Shown here piece after piece: positions 8,262 through 18,100 of a stretch of 64,000 nt of DNA. The first letter of the stretch is position 1. The number at the start of each line of letters is the position of its first letter. Under the pieces are notes generated by a model, which was given only the letters and a program-made list of their open reading frames with translations, ran no database searches and was not told the DNA's origin. The translations under genes and the position numbers were made by a program. The DNA comes from Lewinellaceae bacterium (GTDB lineage Bacteria; Bacteroidota; Bacteroidia; Chitinophagales; Saprospiraceae): the NCBI GenBank assembly GCA_016712415.1, contig JADJRC010000007.1, forward strand, positions 62,001-126,000, in the 5' to 3' direction.

Positions 8262-9539
8262 ATGGAATGGAGTATTATACTTGTATTTATCCTTGGATAC
8301 CTTGCCATCACCCTCGAACATCCCCTAAAAATTGACAAGGCCGCCAGTGCGCTGGTGACTGCCGTATTGTGCTGGATGCTGTATATTTTATCGGAATCGG
8401 ACAAGGAAGCCGTTACACACCACCTCACCCTGCATATGGGGGAGATATCCGAAATTCTGTTTTTCCTGCTCGGCGCCATGGTGGTAGTGGAACTGATCGA
8501 CGCGCACGACGGATTCGAGATCGTCAGCGATTATGTGCGCACCACCGATAAAAAACGACTGCTCTGGATCGTCTGTGGCATCACATTCTTTATGTCTGCC
8601 TTGCTCGACAACCTGACTTCTACTATCGTAATTATCAGCCTGTTGCGCAAACTAATCGCCGGCCGGGAAGACCGCCTGCTCTTTGCCGGACTGACGGTCG
8701 TGGCCGCCAACGCCGGCGGCGCGTGGTCGCCGATGGGCGACGTTACAACCACCATGCTCTGGATCGGCGGTCAGGTGACCGTGCTGAACATTATTAAAAT
8801 GCTCTTCCTGCCCAGTCTGGTTTGTCTGGTCGTGCCCCTGTTGATCCGTTCACGGCAAATGAAAGGTTCCGTGACTACCCCAAAGCGGAGCAGCGATGCC
8901 TTTGATGACACTACCCCTGCAGAACGCAGAACCGTATTACTGATCGGGTTGGGTGTGTTGCTTTTCGTGCCCGTATTCAAAACGCTGACCCACCTGCCGC
9001 CATTCATGGGTATGTTGTTTGGCCTCGGTGTCATGTGGATCGTAACGGAAATGATGCATACCGGCAAGGATGAAGTTGAAAAGGGGCCCCGCTCGGTTGT
9101 GCATGCGCTGCGAAAAATCGATACGCCGAGCATCCTGTTTTTTCTCGGCATTCTGGTGGCAGTGGCGGCCTTGCAAAGCACAGGCATGTTGAAAAGCCTC
9201 GCCACCTGGCTCGACCATACCATCGGCAATATCACCATTACGTGTATCCTGATCGGTTTCCTTTCCGCCATCGTAGACAATGTACCCCTGGTTGCAGCTG
9301 CCCAGGGGATGTACTCCCTGGAGCAGTACGGCACGGACCACTATTTCTGGGAGTTTCTCGCCTACTGTGCCGGCACGGGCGGCAGCGCACTGATCATCGG
9401 ATCGGCTGCAGGAGTGGCAGCAATGGGCATGGAAAAGATCGATTTTTTCTGGTATATGCGAAAGGTTACACTTTGGGCCGTCATCGGCTATCTGGCCGGC
9501 GCTGCGGTCTATGTAATGCAGTCCATGTTAATCCATTAA
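8262..9539 (+). CDS. nhaD: NhaD-family sodium:proton antiporter
   Basis: 425 aa, about 11-12 membrane segments, no cleavable signal. It carries the family's conserved elements: SALLDNLTSTIVIISLLRKL around residue 105-125, A-N-A-G-G-A-W-S-P-M-G-D-V-T-T-T-M-L-W near 150, and I-V-D-N-V-P-L-V-A-A-A near 335, the two polar re-entrant regions of the ion-transporter superfamily. Exchanges cytoplasmic Na+ (or Li+) for H+ across the inner membrane. Lies just after another antiporter gene on the same strand. A stem-loop follows the stop codon. Confidence 0.92.
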   Translation: MEWSIILVFILGYLAITLEHPLKIDKAASALVTAVLCWMLYILSESDKEAVTHHLTLHMGEISEILFFLLGAMVVVELIDAHDGFEIVSDYVRTTDKKRLLWIVCGITFFMSALLDNLTSTIVIISLLRKLIAGREDRLLFAGLTVVAANAGGAWSPMGDVTTTMLWIGGQVTVLNIIKMLFLPSLVCLVVPLLIRSRQMKGSVTTPKRSSDAFDDTTPAERRTVLLIGLGVLLFVPVFKTLTHLPPFMGMLFGLGVMWIVTEMMHTGKDEVEKGPRSVVHALRKIDTPSILFFLGILVAVAALQSTGMLKSLATWLDHTIGNITITCILIGFLSAIVDNVPLVAAAQGMYSLEQYGTDHYFWEFLAYCAGTGGSALIIGSAAGVAAMGMEKIDFFWYMRKVTLWAVIGYLAGAAVYVMQSMLIH

Positions 9540-9543
9540 CCTA

Positions 9544-9578
9544 AGAAACCGTCTGAAACCCCTGCCGAGACGGTTTCT
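9544..9578 (+). terminator. Stem-loop downstream of nhaD
   Basis: AGAAACCGTCT and its exact complement AGACGGTTTCT (11-bp arms, 13-base loop) start 5 bases after the nhaD stop. There is no T-tract on the plus strand, so termination is plausible but not of the classical type. Confidence 0.5.
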
Positions 9579-9672
9579 AAAATCAGCCGGAATACTGAGC
9601 CAGGTCATTTACAGGGCAGAAGGAATCGTGAAAATTTGCATTTTCAGAAAGTCTTTTCGACCGATTCATTTG

Positions 9673-9690
9673 ACGGAAATGGATTTCCGT
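9673..9690. promoter_or_regulatory. Perfect dyad directly upstream of hemN, candidate operator
   Basis: ACGGAAAT-GG-ATTTCCGT, two perfect 8-bp arms with a 2-base centre, ends 17 bases before the hemN start codon. Position and symmetry fit a dimeric regulator site. The regulator is unknown; it is not a canonical Fnr box (TTGAT-N4-ATCAA). Confidence 0.45.
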
Positions 9691-9707
9691 AATACAACTG
9701 ACCAGCA

Positions 9708-11060
9708 ATGAACGCCGATCTTTTTGCCAAATACGACGTGGCTGCGCCACGCTATACCAGTTATCCTACCGTACCTTATTGGGCCGATGCAGGGCTATCG
9801 CAGGATGAGTGGTTGCCAAAGGTGAAATATGCCTTTGCTGACGATCACCATATCAGCCTGTATATCCACCTGCCGTTCTGCGAAAGTCTGTGTACCTATT
9901 GTGGATGCAACAAACACATCACCAAAAACCACGCGGTAGAGCACCCTTACATTGATGCCTTGCTGCGCGAATGGAAAATGTACCGCGACGCATTGCCGGG
10001 AAAACCGGCGCTGCGTGAATTACACCTGGGCGGCGGCACGCCTACCTTTTTTCAGCCTGAAGGCCTGCGGTACCTGCTGGAAAGCATCTTAAAAGACGTG
10101 GAAATCCCGGAACACCACGATTTCGGGTTTGAAGCCCATCCCTGGAGCGCAACGGAGGAACACCTGCGCGTTTTGTACGACCTGGGTTTCCGGCGCATCA
10201 GTATCGGCGTACAGGACTTTGATGAAGACCTGATGAAACTCGTCAACCGCCGGCAAACAGTGGAGTCCGTCGTGCGCTGCACCGAACAAGCCCGTGCAAT
10301 CGGGTATGAATCGGTCAACTACGACCTCATTTTTGGCCTGCCCAAACAAACCCTTGCACACATCCGGAACAACGCAGGTTTTGTGGCGCGCCTGAAACCC
10401 GATCGCATCGCTTTTTATAGTTATGCGCATGTACCCTGGCTCAAGCGCAGCCAATGCGCCTATTCTGAAGCCGACTTGCCGACGGGCGCCGACAAGCGCC
10501 ATTTGTACGAAGCCGGGCGATTCTGGTTTGAGTCGAGCGGCTATGCAGAGATCGGAATGGACCACTTTGCGCTTCCGCATGATTCGCTGTTCAAGGCCAT
10601 GCGGAACGAGACCCTGCACCGCAATTTTATGGGCTACACGCCGTATAAAACGCAACTGCAGATCGGCCTGGGCGCTTCCGCTATCAGTGATGCCTGGGAT
10701 GCCTTTGGACAAAACGAGAAGGACACTGCTAAATATCAAAAGATCGTGAACGAAGGCCGGTTGCCGGTATTCAGGGGGCACTTGCTTACCAAGGAAGATC
10801 AACTGCTTCGCCGCCATATTCTCCACCTGATGACGCGTTTTGAAACGTCGTGGTCGTACGATGAAGCACAGGAACACGTACTCGAAGCCGCCGTAGCGCG
10901 ACTGGAGCCGCTGATTGCCGACGGGTTGGTCGCCGTAAAGCCTTTTCATATAAAAGTGACCAATCCCGGTCGCAATTTTCTCCGCAACATCTGCATGGCT
11001 TTCGACGCGCATTACTGGAAAAAACAACCGGAAGGGAAACTGTTTAGTCAGGCAGTATGA
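9708..11060 (+). CDS. hemN: Oxygen-independent coproporphyrinogen III oxidase
   Basis: 450 aa, the usual HemN length. The radical-SAM cluster motif C-E-S-L-C-T-Y-C-G-C is at Cys58, Cys62, Cys65 with the extra Cys67 that marks true HemN rather than HemW. The preceding YIHLPFCES and following LHLGGGTPTFF (SAM-binding glycines) are canonical, and the C-terminal HemN domain is present. It decarboxylates coproporphyrinogen III to protoporphyrinogen IX without oxygen, in the cytoplasm. First of a plus-strand group with kynU and hemC; a perfect dyad sits just upstream of its start. Confidence 0.96.
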   Translation: MNADLFAKYDVAAPRYTSYPTVPYWADAGLSQDEWLPKVKYAFADDHHISLYIHLPFCESLCTYCGCNKHITKNHAVEHPYIDALLREWKMYRDALPGKPALRELHLGGGTPTFFQPEGLRYLLESILKDVEIPEHHDFGFEAHPWSATEEHLRVLYDLGFRRISIGVQDFDEDLMKLVNRRQTVESVVRCTEQARAIGYESVNYDLIFGLPKQTLAHIRNNAGFVARLKPDRIAFYSYAHVPWLKRSQCAYSEADLPTGADKRHLYEAGRFWFESSGYAEIGMDHFALPHDSLFKAMRNETLHRNFMGYTPYKTQLQIGLGASAISDAWDAFGQNEKDTAKYQKIVNEGRLPVFRGHLLTKEDQLLRRHILHLMTRFETSWSYDEAQEHVLEAAVARLEPLIADGLVAVKPFHIKVTNPGRNFLRNICMAFDAHYWKKQPEGKLFSQAV

Positions 11061-11066
11061 GGTTTA

Positions 11067-11074
11067 TACCTTTG
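11067..11074 (+). promoter_or_regulatory. -7 promoter box for kynU
   Basis: TACCTTTG, a match to TAnnTTTG, lies in the 39-base gap between hemN and kynU, 26 bases before the kynU start. kynU may thus be transcribed independently of hemN. Confidence 0.5.
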
Positions 11075-11099
11075 CGGCAAAAAACAAGGCCTGACCAGC

Positions 11100-12368
11100 A
11101 TGCAATACGAAAACACCCTTGACTTTGCGCAAGACCTCGACCGCAACGACCCGCTGCACCAGTATCGCGCCCAATTTATTTTCCCGCAGCATTCCGGACG
11201 CGACGTTCTCTACTTCTGCGGCAACTCACTCGGCCTCCAGCCAAAGACGATCAGAAAAGCGCTGCTCGACGAACTCGACCAATGGGCTGAGCATGGTGTG
11301 GAAGGTCATTTTCGCGGCGAACTGCCCTGGATGTATTACCACAAATTTCTGACGCCGCAGGCAGCCCGGTTAGTGGGTGCGCTCCCGCACGAGGTGGTCA
11401 TCATGAATACCCTAACCGTCAACCTGCACCTGATGATGGTGTCCTTTTACCGGCCCGACGCACAGCGGTACAAGATCATCATGGAAGCAGGTGCATTTCC
11501 CAGCGACCAGTATGCCGTGGAGAGTCAGGTGCGCTGGCATGGTTTCGACCCCGCCGACGCGATCGTGGAAGTGACGCCGCGGCCCGGCGAGGATACGCTG
11601 CGTACCGAAGACATTTTAGAGATTATTGAAAAAGAAGGCCCAAAGGCGGCTCTGGTTATGTTCGGCGGGGTAAATTATTATACCGGACAATTGTATGACA
11701 TGGAGCGTATCGCCGCCGCCGCGCACCGGGTTGGCGCATACGCGGGTTTCGACCTGGCACACGCCGCCGGCAATGCTCCCCTGCGTTTGCACGACTGGAA
11801 TGCTGATTTTGCCGTATGGTGCAGTTACAAATACCTGAATTCGGGGCCGGGCGGACCGGCGGGCGCTTTTGTACACGAACGCCACGGCGACAATCCGGCG
11901 CTGCCGCGTTTTGCGGGGTGGTGGGGACATGATGAGGGCGAGCGCTTCCAGATGAAGAAAGGCTTCAAACCCATGCGCGGCGCCGAAGGATGGCAACTCA
12001 GCAACGCCCAGATATTTTCCTTTGCCGCACACAAGGCCAGCCTGGATATTTTCGACACGGCAGGCATGGCGCATCTGCGGACGAAAAGTCTGCAACTCAC
12101 GGGTTTCCTGGAATACGTGCTCGACGAGGTGAACCGCCGTAAAAACCTGTTCCGCATCATCACCCCGCGCGACCCTGGCGCGCGGGGCTGCCAGATATCG
12201 GCGCTCACCGATGATAGGGGCAAATCCTTGTTCGACTTTCTTGCAAATAACGGCGCTATCGCCGACTGGCGTGAGCCTAACGTGATCCGCTTCGCGCCTG
12301 TGCCGCTGTACAATACGTTTGAAGATGTCTGGCGCCTGGGGGATTTGATGTTGCGGTATGGTGCGTAG
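11100..12368 (+). CDS. kynU: Kynureninase
   Basis: 422 aa, full length. PLP-dependent fold-type I enzyme: F-C-G-N-S-L-G-L-Q-P near residue 39-48, PLP-binding D-L-A-H-A-A-G-N at 218-225, and the Schiff-base lysine in W-C-S-Y-K-Y-L-N-S-G-P-G-G (Lys244). It hydrolyses kynurenine (or 3-hydroxykynurenine) to anthranilate (or 3-hydroxyanthranilate) plus alanine, in tryptophan breakdown or NAD synthesis. No other kynurenine-pathway gene is visible nearby; hppD at 55.6 kb is the only other aromatic catabolic gene in the window. Confidence 0.96.
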   Translation: MQYENTLDFAQDLDRNDPLHQYRAQFIFPQHSGRDVLYFCGNSLGLQPKTIRKALLDELDQWAEHGVEGHFRGELPWMYYHKFLTPQAARLVGALPHEVVIMNTLTVNLHLMMVSFYRPDAQRYKIIMEAGAFPSDQYAVESQVRWHGFDPADAIVEVTPRPGEDTLRTEDILEIIEKEGPKAALVMFGGVNYYTGQLYDMERIAAAAHRVGAYAGFDLAHAAGNAPLRLHDWNADFAVWCSYKYLNSGPGGPAGAFVHERHGDNPALPRFAGWWGHDEGERFQMKKGFKPMRGAEGWQLSNAQIFSFAAHKASLDIFDTAGMAHLRTKSLQLTGFLEYVLDEVNRRKNLFRIITPRDPGARGCQISALTDDRGKSLFDFLANNGAIADWREPNVIRFAPVPLYNTFEDVWRLGDLMLRYGA

Positions 12369-12431
12369 TTCTCTACTTTAGCTGCGCCCCGGCAGACCCG
12401 GGCGTCGATTTACCGGACAAACAAACCCAAT

Positions 12432-13316
12432 ATGCTTAGAATCGGAACTCGCGGCAGCAAACTCGCCCTGTGGCAGGCGAATTTCACACAAACGGAACTC
12501 ACCCGGATTGGTGTGGAAAGCGAGCTCGTGATCATCAAAACCAAAGGGGACGTGGTGCAACACCTGAGCTTCGACAAACTGGAAGGAAAGGGGTTTTTCA
12601 CCAAAGAAATTGAAGACGCCATGCTGCGCGGCGAAATTGACCTGGCTGTGCATTCCATGAAGGACCTGCCTACCACCCAACCCGAAGGACTGGTGATTAC
12701 CGCCGTTTCGTACCGCGATAATCCGGCAGACCTGCTCATCATTCGGCCGGAAGCACTGGATCACGGAAAAGTTTTCAAACTGAAGGAGGGCGCAGTAGTA
12801 GGCACTTCCGCTGCCCGCCGCAAGGCCCAGTTGCTCGATTTCAGGCCTGATACAGTAATAAAGGATATTCGGGGCAATGTTCCCACCCGTTTGGAAAAGC
12901 TGCGCTCCGGCGATTTTGACGCCATCTTTCTCGCCGCGGCGGGCGTCAGTCGGCTGGGGCTCGACACAGACGGCCTGGAAGTAATCGAATTAAACCCGCG
13001 CGAGTTCGTCCCGGCGCCTGCCCAGGGCGTACTGGCCTGGCAAACAAACCGCGACGATATGGACACCCGCCTGTTGTTGAAAAACATACACCATCCGGAA
13101 ATTTCGGCCTGCACAAACGTGGAACGCCGGGCCCTGCAACTCATGGATGGCGGCTGCCAGCTTCCTCTGGGCGTCCACTGCGAACGCGATGCCACCGGCC
13201 ACTTTCACGCCGTTGCAGCTTGTGAAATAGCGGGCATCATGCGCCGCACCAGGCTTTCGTCCAGCACAAGTTTCGGTATGGCCGAAAAACTGATCGCCGG
13301 ACTGAGAACCGTATAA
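12432..13316 (+). CDS. hemC: Hydroxymethylbilane synthase (porphobilinogen deaminase)
   Basis: 294 aa. It starts with LRIGTRGSKLALWQA, the classic N-terminus. Active-site features: D-L-A-V-H-S-M-K-D-L-P-T near 74-85, G-T-S-A-A-R-R-K-A-Q near 120, and the dipyrromethane cofactor cysteine in M-D-G-G-C-Q-L-P-L-G (Cys242). It condenses four porphobilinogens to hydroxymethylbilane in the cytoplasm. The C-terminal domain is short compared with enterobacterial HemC but normal for Bacteroidota. Same strand as hemN, so two haem-pathway enzymes flank kynU. Confidence 0.96.
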   Translation: MLRIGTRGSKLALWQANFTQTELTRIGVESELVIIKTKGDVVQHLSFDKLEGKGFFTKEIEDAMLRGEIDLAVHSMKDLPTTQPEGLVITAVSYRDNPADLLIIRPEALDHGKVFKLKEGAVVGTSAARRKAQLLDFRPDTVIKDIRGNVPTRLEKLRSGDFDAIFLAAAGVSRLGLDTDGLEVIELNPREFVPAPAQGVLAWQTNRDDMDTRLLLKNIHHPEISACTNVERRALQLMDGGCQLPLGVHCERDATGHFHAVAACEIAGIMRRTRLSSSTSFGMAEKLIAGLRTV

Positions 13317-13357
13317 CCAGATTTTTACACACCTGAGTGCAAAACTTAACCAAAAGC

Positions 13358-14128
13358 ATGTCGACCAAAATTCTTCCCCTGATGGCAGCCGTATTATTAG
13401 CAGCCTGTACGCAGACGACACAACAAAAACCTCCCGCCACTGACAATAATGTCGAGGATAAAAGAGAAAAACTTTCCCCTTTTACACAAAAAATCTCCGA
13501 GGGCATTGACTTTGTCGCCCTGGGCACCGAACCCTTCTGGGGGCTCGACATCGATTTTGAAAAAGGGATGGAATTCAAAACACCCGATGGCAAATCCTTC
13601 AATGCACCTCCTGTCATGGCCAAAAAAGGGTCGGAAGGTGTTTTAATATATGAGTCAAAAACGGAGGACGGAAGCCTGAAAGTGACCTTGAAAGAAGAAC
13701 CCTGTTCCGATGGTATGAGCGACAACAAGTTTGATTATTCCGTCATGGTGGCCGTCAACGGAACAACATTCCAAGGCTGCGGCCAGCCCGTTGGCGGTTC
13801 ACTTGGCAGCTACTGGACGCTGCAAAGCATGAATGGAGCGCCGGTAGAGGAGAATATTTTTTTGAAGGGCAGGGTACCCGTGCTCCAGGTCAATGTAAAG
13901 GAAAGCAGGTATGCCGGTTCCGACGGGTGCAACAATATCCTTGGAAAAGCGCGGATCGAAGGCAACAAGATCGAACTTGAGCCGGGGATTTCGACTATGA
14001 TGGCTTGCCCGGGCAAGGCGCATGAAGAATACGCCGAGGCCTTTTATTCTGTCACGGACTATACCATTGAAAATGGTCTGCTTACCCTCTTGGCCGAAGG
14101 CAAACCTGTGCTGGTGTACGGGTTGTAG
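13358..14128 (+). CDS. META-domain lipoprotein (HslJ/COG3650 type)
   Basis: 256 aa from the ATG at 13358, chosen over a GTG seven codons upstream because it begins a lipoprotein signal: MSTKILPLMAAVLLAAC with lipobox L-A-A-C at about Cys17. Two domains follow: a COG3650-like domain (F-V-A-L-G-T-E-P-F-W-G-L-D near 55 and a conserved Cys pair in E-P-C-S and F-Q-G-C-G) and a META domain (YWTLQSMNGAPV near 150; S-D-G-C-N-N-I-L-G; M-M-A-C-P). Related proteins are linked to stress tolerance. Likely anchored in the periplasm or outer membrane. Its 3' end faces a cluster of REP-like hairpins. Confidence 0.85.
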   Translation: MSTKILPLMAAVLLAACTQTTQQKPPATDNNVEDKREKLSPFTQKISEGIDFVALGTEPFWGLDIDFEKGMEFKTPDGKSFNAPPVMAKKGSEGVLIYESKTEDGSLKVTLKEEPCSDGMSDNKFDYSVMVAVNGTTFQGCGQPVGGSLGSYWTLQSMNGAPVEENIFLKGRVPVLQVNVKESRYAGSDGCNNILGKARIEGNKIELEPGISTMMACPGKAHEEYAEAFYSVTDYTIENGLLTLLAEGKPVLVYGL

Positions 14129-14137
14129 GGTTTTCCA

Positions 14138-14281
14138 GGTACCGGCGGCTTTAGCCGCTGAAAACGCGGGATGTGGATTCATTGGTGTAGATTCAACGGC
14201 TAAAGCCGTCGGTACAATGTGATGTGTCTTCAACGGCTAAAGCCGTCGGTACCTTGCCGTCGGTACCTTGCCGTCGGCACC
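14138..14281. repeat. Cluster of REP-like hairpins ending in CGGTACC
   Basis: One inverted copy (14138-14162) and two direct copies (14192-14215, 14229-14253) of TTCANCGGCTAAAGCCGN followed by CGGTACC, plus two truncated 14-bp TTGCCGTCGGTACC-like tails (14254-14281). The hairpin stem is NCGGC/GCCGN with a TAAA loop; the outer pair differs between copies (G-C versus A-T) and in the related palindrome at 3676-3721 (C-G). The cluster lies between the convergent META lipoprotein and DCC-family genes and runs into the coding 3' end of the latter. Confidence 0.9.
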
Positions 14282-14945
14282 ACCGTTTCCAGGCCATCAG
14301 GACCACTATGCCGCAAACACCTGCTTGCACGATTGCTGTTTGGGGTAAAAAACTTGCCAATAATGCGCTTGCCAGTGCAATCGTCGCCCAATGGCCGGCA
14401 AAATCGAGTTTTTCCCGGATAAACAACCCTGCCGGGAGCAGGAGTATCAGCAAAAGCAACAATGCACTTGATGCAGGGGTGAGTGGAAATGCATACCGTG
14501 CAAGCAGCCCCAGCGCAATTGCAGAAGCCAGGCCGATATACAACCAGCGGTAAAACAGGTGTACGTCTGGTGCACAATCGAAACCCGTTGCGGGCGCCTT
14601 GCTGCCTGCGATGATGCGGCGGTTGTAGGTAATGATTTGATAGAGTTGATACAGGATGGCCCGAAAAAAACGATTTCTGAACAGGGGCCGTAAAAAGGGC
14701 ATACGTTCACCCAGGATCAGGAACAAGGCATTCAGGCCGTATGCGACTTCCCCGGTTCGGGTATCCAGCAGGGGAATTTCGTGGCGCGCACGGTCAAGGT
14801 CTATTTGCCCCAGTATTTCAGGAGCAGCTGTAGCAAAGCCGGTTCGATGTTTCAGCCAACCTATTTTGATGAAACCTGCCGTATAGGCCTTGCACATGGG
14901 GCAAACGTCGTCGTAAATAATGACCTTGTTTTCCAGTTCTGACAT
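14193..14945 (-). CDS. DCC-family (DUF393) thiol-disulfide oxidoreductase-like membrane protein
   Basis: 250 aa. The N-terminus has V-I-I-Y-D-D-V-C-P-M-C-K-A-Y, the DxxCxxC signature of the DUF393/DCC family (thioredoxin-like, two cysteines at about 15 and 18). Several hydrophobic segments follow (about 128-150, 155-172, 182-212), so it is likely an inner-membrane protein with a cytoplasmic or periplasmic redox motif; substrate unknown. The last ~30 codons are encoded by REP-like repeat copies (ending G-T-D-G-type repeats), so the C-terminal tail is probably an accidental extension into the repeat cluster and the ancestral stop has been lost. Confidence 0.75.
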   Translation of the reverse strand: MSELENKVIIYDDVCPMCKAYTAGFIKIGWLKHRTGFATAAPEILGQIDLDRARHEIPLLDTRTGEVAYGLNALFLILGERMPFLRPLFRNRFFRAILYQLYQIITYNRRIIAGSKAPATGFDCAPDVHLFYRWLYIGLASAIALGLLARYAFPLTPASSALLLLLILLLPAGLFIREKLDFAGHWATIALASALLASFLPQTAIVQAGVCGIVVLMAWKRWCRRQGTDGKVPTALAVEDTSHCTDGFSR

Positions 14946-15028
14946 GGTACAATAGTTTTACACTACTGTAACGCTATGCATATTTTTATGTTTTCAAAAA
15001 TTTCTGAAAATAAGAAAAGTTTTATCTT

Positions 15029-15165
15029 GCCGTCATTACGTCATTGATCTCCGGCAGTATGGCGCCAAAATTTATCACGGGTCATCGGGCGAAACCCGCC
15101 CAATGACCCCGCGATAAAATTTCCCAATCGCCTGCAATACAGCAATGAGGCAATAATGGCAATGC
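15029..15165. repeat. Fold-back intergenic element, type 1
   Basis: Central hairpin 15079-15108: GGGTCAT, GGGCG, loop AAAC, CGCCC, ATGACCC, extended by TTTATC/GATAAA. Left arm carries two CGTCATT units; the right arm has weaker complementary AATGA/AATGG units. The centre and the CGTCATT units recur at 34931-35113. It lies immediately downstream of the secA stop codon. Confidence 0.75.
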
Positions 15166-15175
15166 CCCTTCCCCG

Positions 15176-18100
15176 CTATTTTCCGTGACAATGTTTGTAC
15201 TTCTTCCCGCTGCCGCATGGGCATGGGTCATTTCTGCCGATAACCTTTTCTTTTACGATCGGCTGAACCCGCTGAACAGGGGCCCCGTTGCCGGCCGACT
15301 GAGCGGCGCGTTGGGCAGCCTGTTGCGACTCAGTCATCTGCTGCTGGTTGTTGGTGCGCAGGCGGTTTGATTGCGCTCTGCGCTGGGCTTCGGCCTGCGA
15401 CTGCGCCGCCTGGGCTTTACGCAATTCGTCTTCCGAGGGCAGGGTAAGCGAACCTTTCAGCAGGAAGGAGGTCACGTTGGCATTAATGTGGCCAATCAGT
15501 CCCTCAAAGAGGTTGTAGGCCTCCATTTTATAAATAACCAGCGGGTCTTTCTGCTCGAAGGAGGCGCCCTGAACGGACTCTTTCAGGTCGTCGACGTTGC
15601 GGAGGTGCTCTTTCCAGGCGTCGTCGATGAGCGCCAGGGTAGCCACTTTTTCCACATCGCCCATAATGGATTTGCCTTCCGTTTTGATGGCGAGTTCCAT
15701 ATCCGCACTGATATTGAGGCCAAGGCCACCATCGGTGAACGGCACTACGATGCGTTTGTAGCGGTGCCCTTCCCGCGCGTATACATCTTTGATGATGGGC
15801 AAGAGCCGGTCGCCCACCTGTTTTTCTTTCAGGTGGTAGATACCGAGCACCTGCTGCTGGAATGCCTCCGTGACGGCGTTCAGGCTTGCGCTTTTGAACC
15901 ATTCAGGGTCCATTTCCGGGTCGACTCCGATCAGGCGCAGGCTGTCCAGACGGAAGGTCTCAAAGTCGCCGCCTTCGCGGTGCACCTGCACTAGTTCGGA
16001 AGTGATGGCCGTGAACGCGTTGTTGATATCGACTGCGAGGCGGTCGCCAAACAGCGCGTTGCGGCGCTTTTTATAAATAGCCTCACGCTGGATGTTCATC
16101 ACATCATCGTATTCGAGCAGGCGTTTGCGAATGCCGAAGTTATTTTCCTCTACTTTTTTCTGTGCGCGTTCGATACTGTTCGTCACCATACTGTGCTGAA
16201 TGACGTCGCCCTCCTTGTGTCCCATCTTGTCCATGAGGCCCGCAATTCTGTCGCTCTGGAACAGGCGCATGAGCTGGTCTTCCAGCGATATGTAGAATTG
16301 CGATGAGCCCGGGTCGCCCTGACGGCCGGCGCGGCCGCGCAACTGTCGGTCTACACGGCGGCTTTCGTGGCGCTCGGTACCGATGATGGCCAAACCGCCC
16401 GCATCTTTTACGCCAGGGCCAAGTTTGATGTCGGTACCCCGGCCGGCCATGTTGGTGGCGAGGGTTACCTTGCCAGCCTGGCCGGCTTCGGCTACGATCT
16501 CAGCCTCGCGTTGGTGCTGCTTGGCGTTCAGTACGTTGTGGTCGATGCCCCGCATCTTGAGCATGCGCGAGAGCAACTCGGAAATCTCTACCGAGGTTGT
16601 ACCGACGAGGATAGGGCGGCCCTTGTCGCGCAGCTCGATGATATCGTCGATAACCGCATTGTATTTCTCCCGGGCGGTTTTGTAGACAAGGTCCTCATGG
16701 TCTTGTCTGGAAATCGGCCGATTGGTGGGTATCACCACCACGTCAAGTTTGTAGATATCCCACAATTCCTTGGCCTCCGTTTCAGCGGTACCGGTCATAC
16801 CGGCAAGTTTGTGGTACATCCGGAAGTAGTTCTGCAGCGTAACGGTAGCGTATGTTTGCGTAATCTCGCCCACCTTCACATTTTCCTTCGCCTCGATAGC
16901 CTGGTGCAGGCCGTCGGAGTAGCGCCGGCCTTCCATAACACGCCCTGTTTGCTCGTCGACGATCTTGACCTCGCCTTCCAGGACAATGTATTCGTTGTCT
17001 TTTTCAAACAGCGCGTACGCTTTCAGCAACTGCTGAATAGCATGGATACGCCGGCTTTTTACACCGTAATCCTGCGAAAGCAGCTCCTTCGCCTCGATTT
17101 TTTCTTCGTGGCTGAGTTCCTCGTCCTTGTCGATCTTGACCAGTTCCATCCCGATATCGGGCATGATAAAAAAGGAAGGATCATTGCTGAAGTTGGAAAG
17201 GAAATCAACCCCTTTATCGGTCAGTTCAACCGAACGATTTTTTTCATCGATCGTGAACAGCAACTGGCGGTCTACCTCCGGCATCCGCTTGCTGTTTTCC
17301 TGGAGGTATACATTTTCCGATTTTTGCAGCAGGACCTTTGCGCCTTCTTCACTGAGGAATTTTACCAAGGCGCGGTTTTTGGGAAGCGCGCGGTGTGCGC
17401 GCAGGAGCGAAAGCCCGGCCTGGCCTTCTTCAGCGCCTAGTTTGCCTTCGGCGAACAACTTTTTAGCCTCCGTCAAAAACTGGCTGGCCAGTTTGGCCTG
17501 CTCGTCGATGAGCCTCCTGACGGTGGGGTTCAGTTCCACGAACTCCTGGTCTTCGGCGCCGCGTGTCACTGGGCCCGAAATAATGAGCGGCGTACGCGCA
17601 TCATCGATCAAAACGGAATCCACCTCGTCGACGATAGCGTAGTGGTGTTTGCGCTGCACGAGTTCATCCACATTGATGACCATATTATCGCGGAGGTAGT
17701 CGAAGCCGAACTCCGAGTTGGTGCCGAATATGATGTCGCAATGGTACGCGTCGATGCGTTCTTTTGAGTGGGGGCGATATTTGTCGATACAATCCACCGT
17801 GAGCATCAGAAACTCGTAGATGGGGCCCACCCACTCGGAGTCGCGTCGGGCGAGGTAGTCGTTTACCGTCACAATATGCACGCCCTCGCCGGCAACGCCG
17901 TTGAGGTATGCGGGCAGCGTAGCCACAAGGGTTTTACCCTCGCCGGTGGCCATTTCTGCGATTTTGCCGTCGTGCAATACCATGCCGCCGATGAGCTGCA
18001 CATCGTAATGCACCATATTCCAGGTGATCTCGCCGCCTGCGGCCATCCAGTTGTTTTTCCAGATAGCGTTGTCGCCCTCTATGGAAACATAGGTTTTGCC

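Noticed and set aside
11067..13316. hemN-kynU-hemC as a single dedicated pathway operon
   Set aside because: kynU belongs to tryptophan breakdown, has its own promoter box, and the gaps allow independent transcription; adjacency alone does not show a joint pathway.
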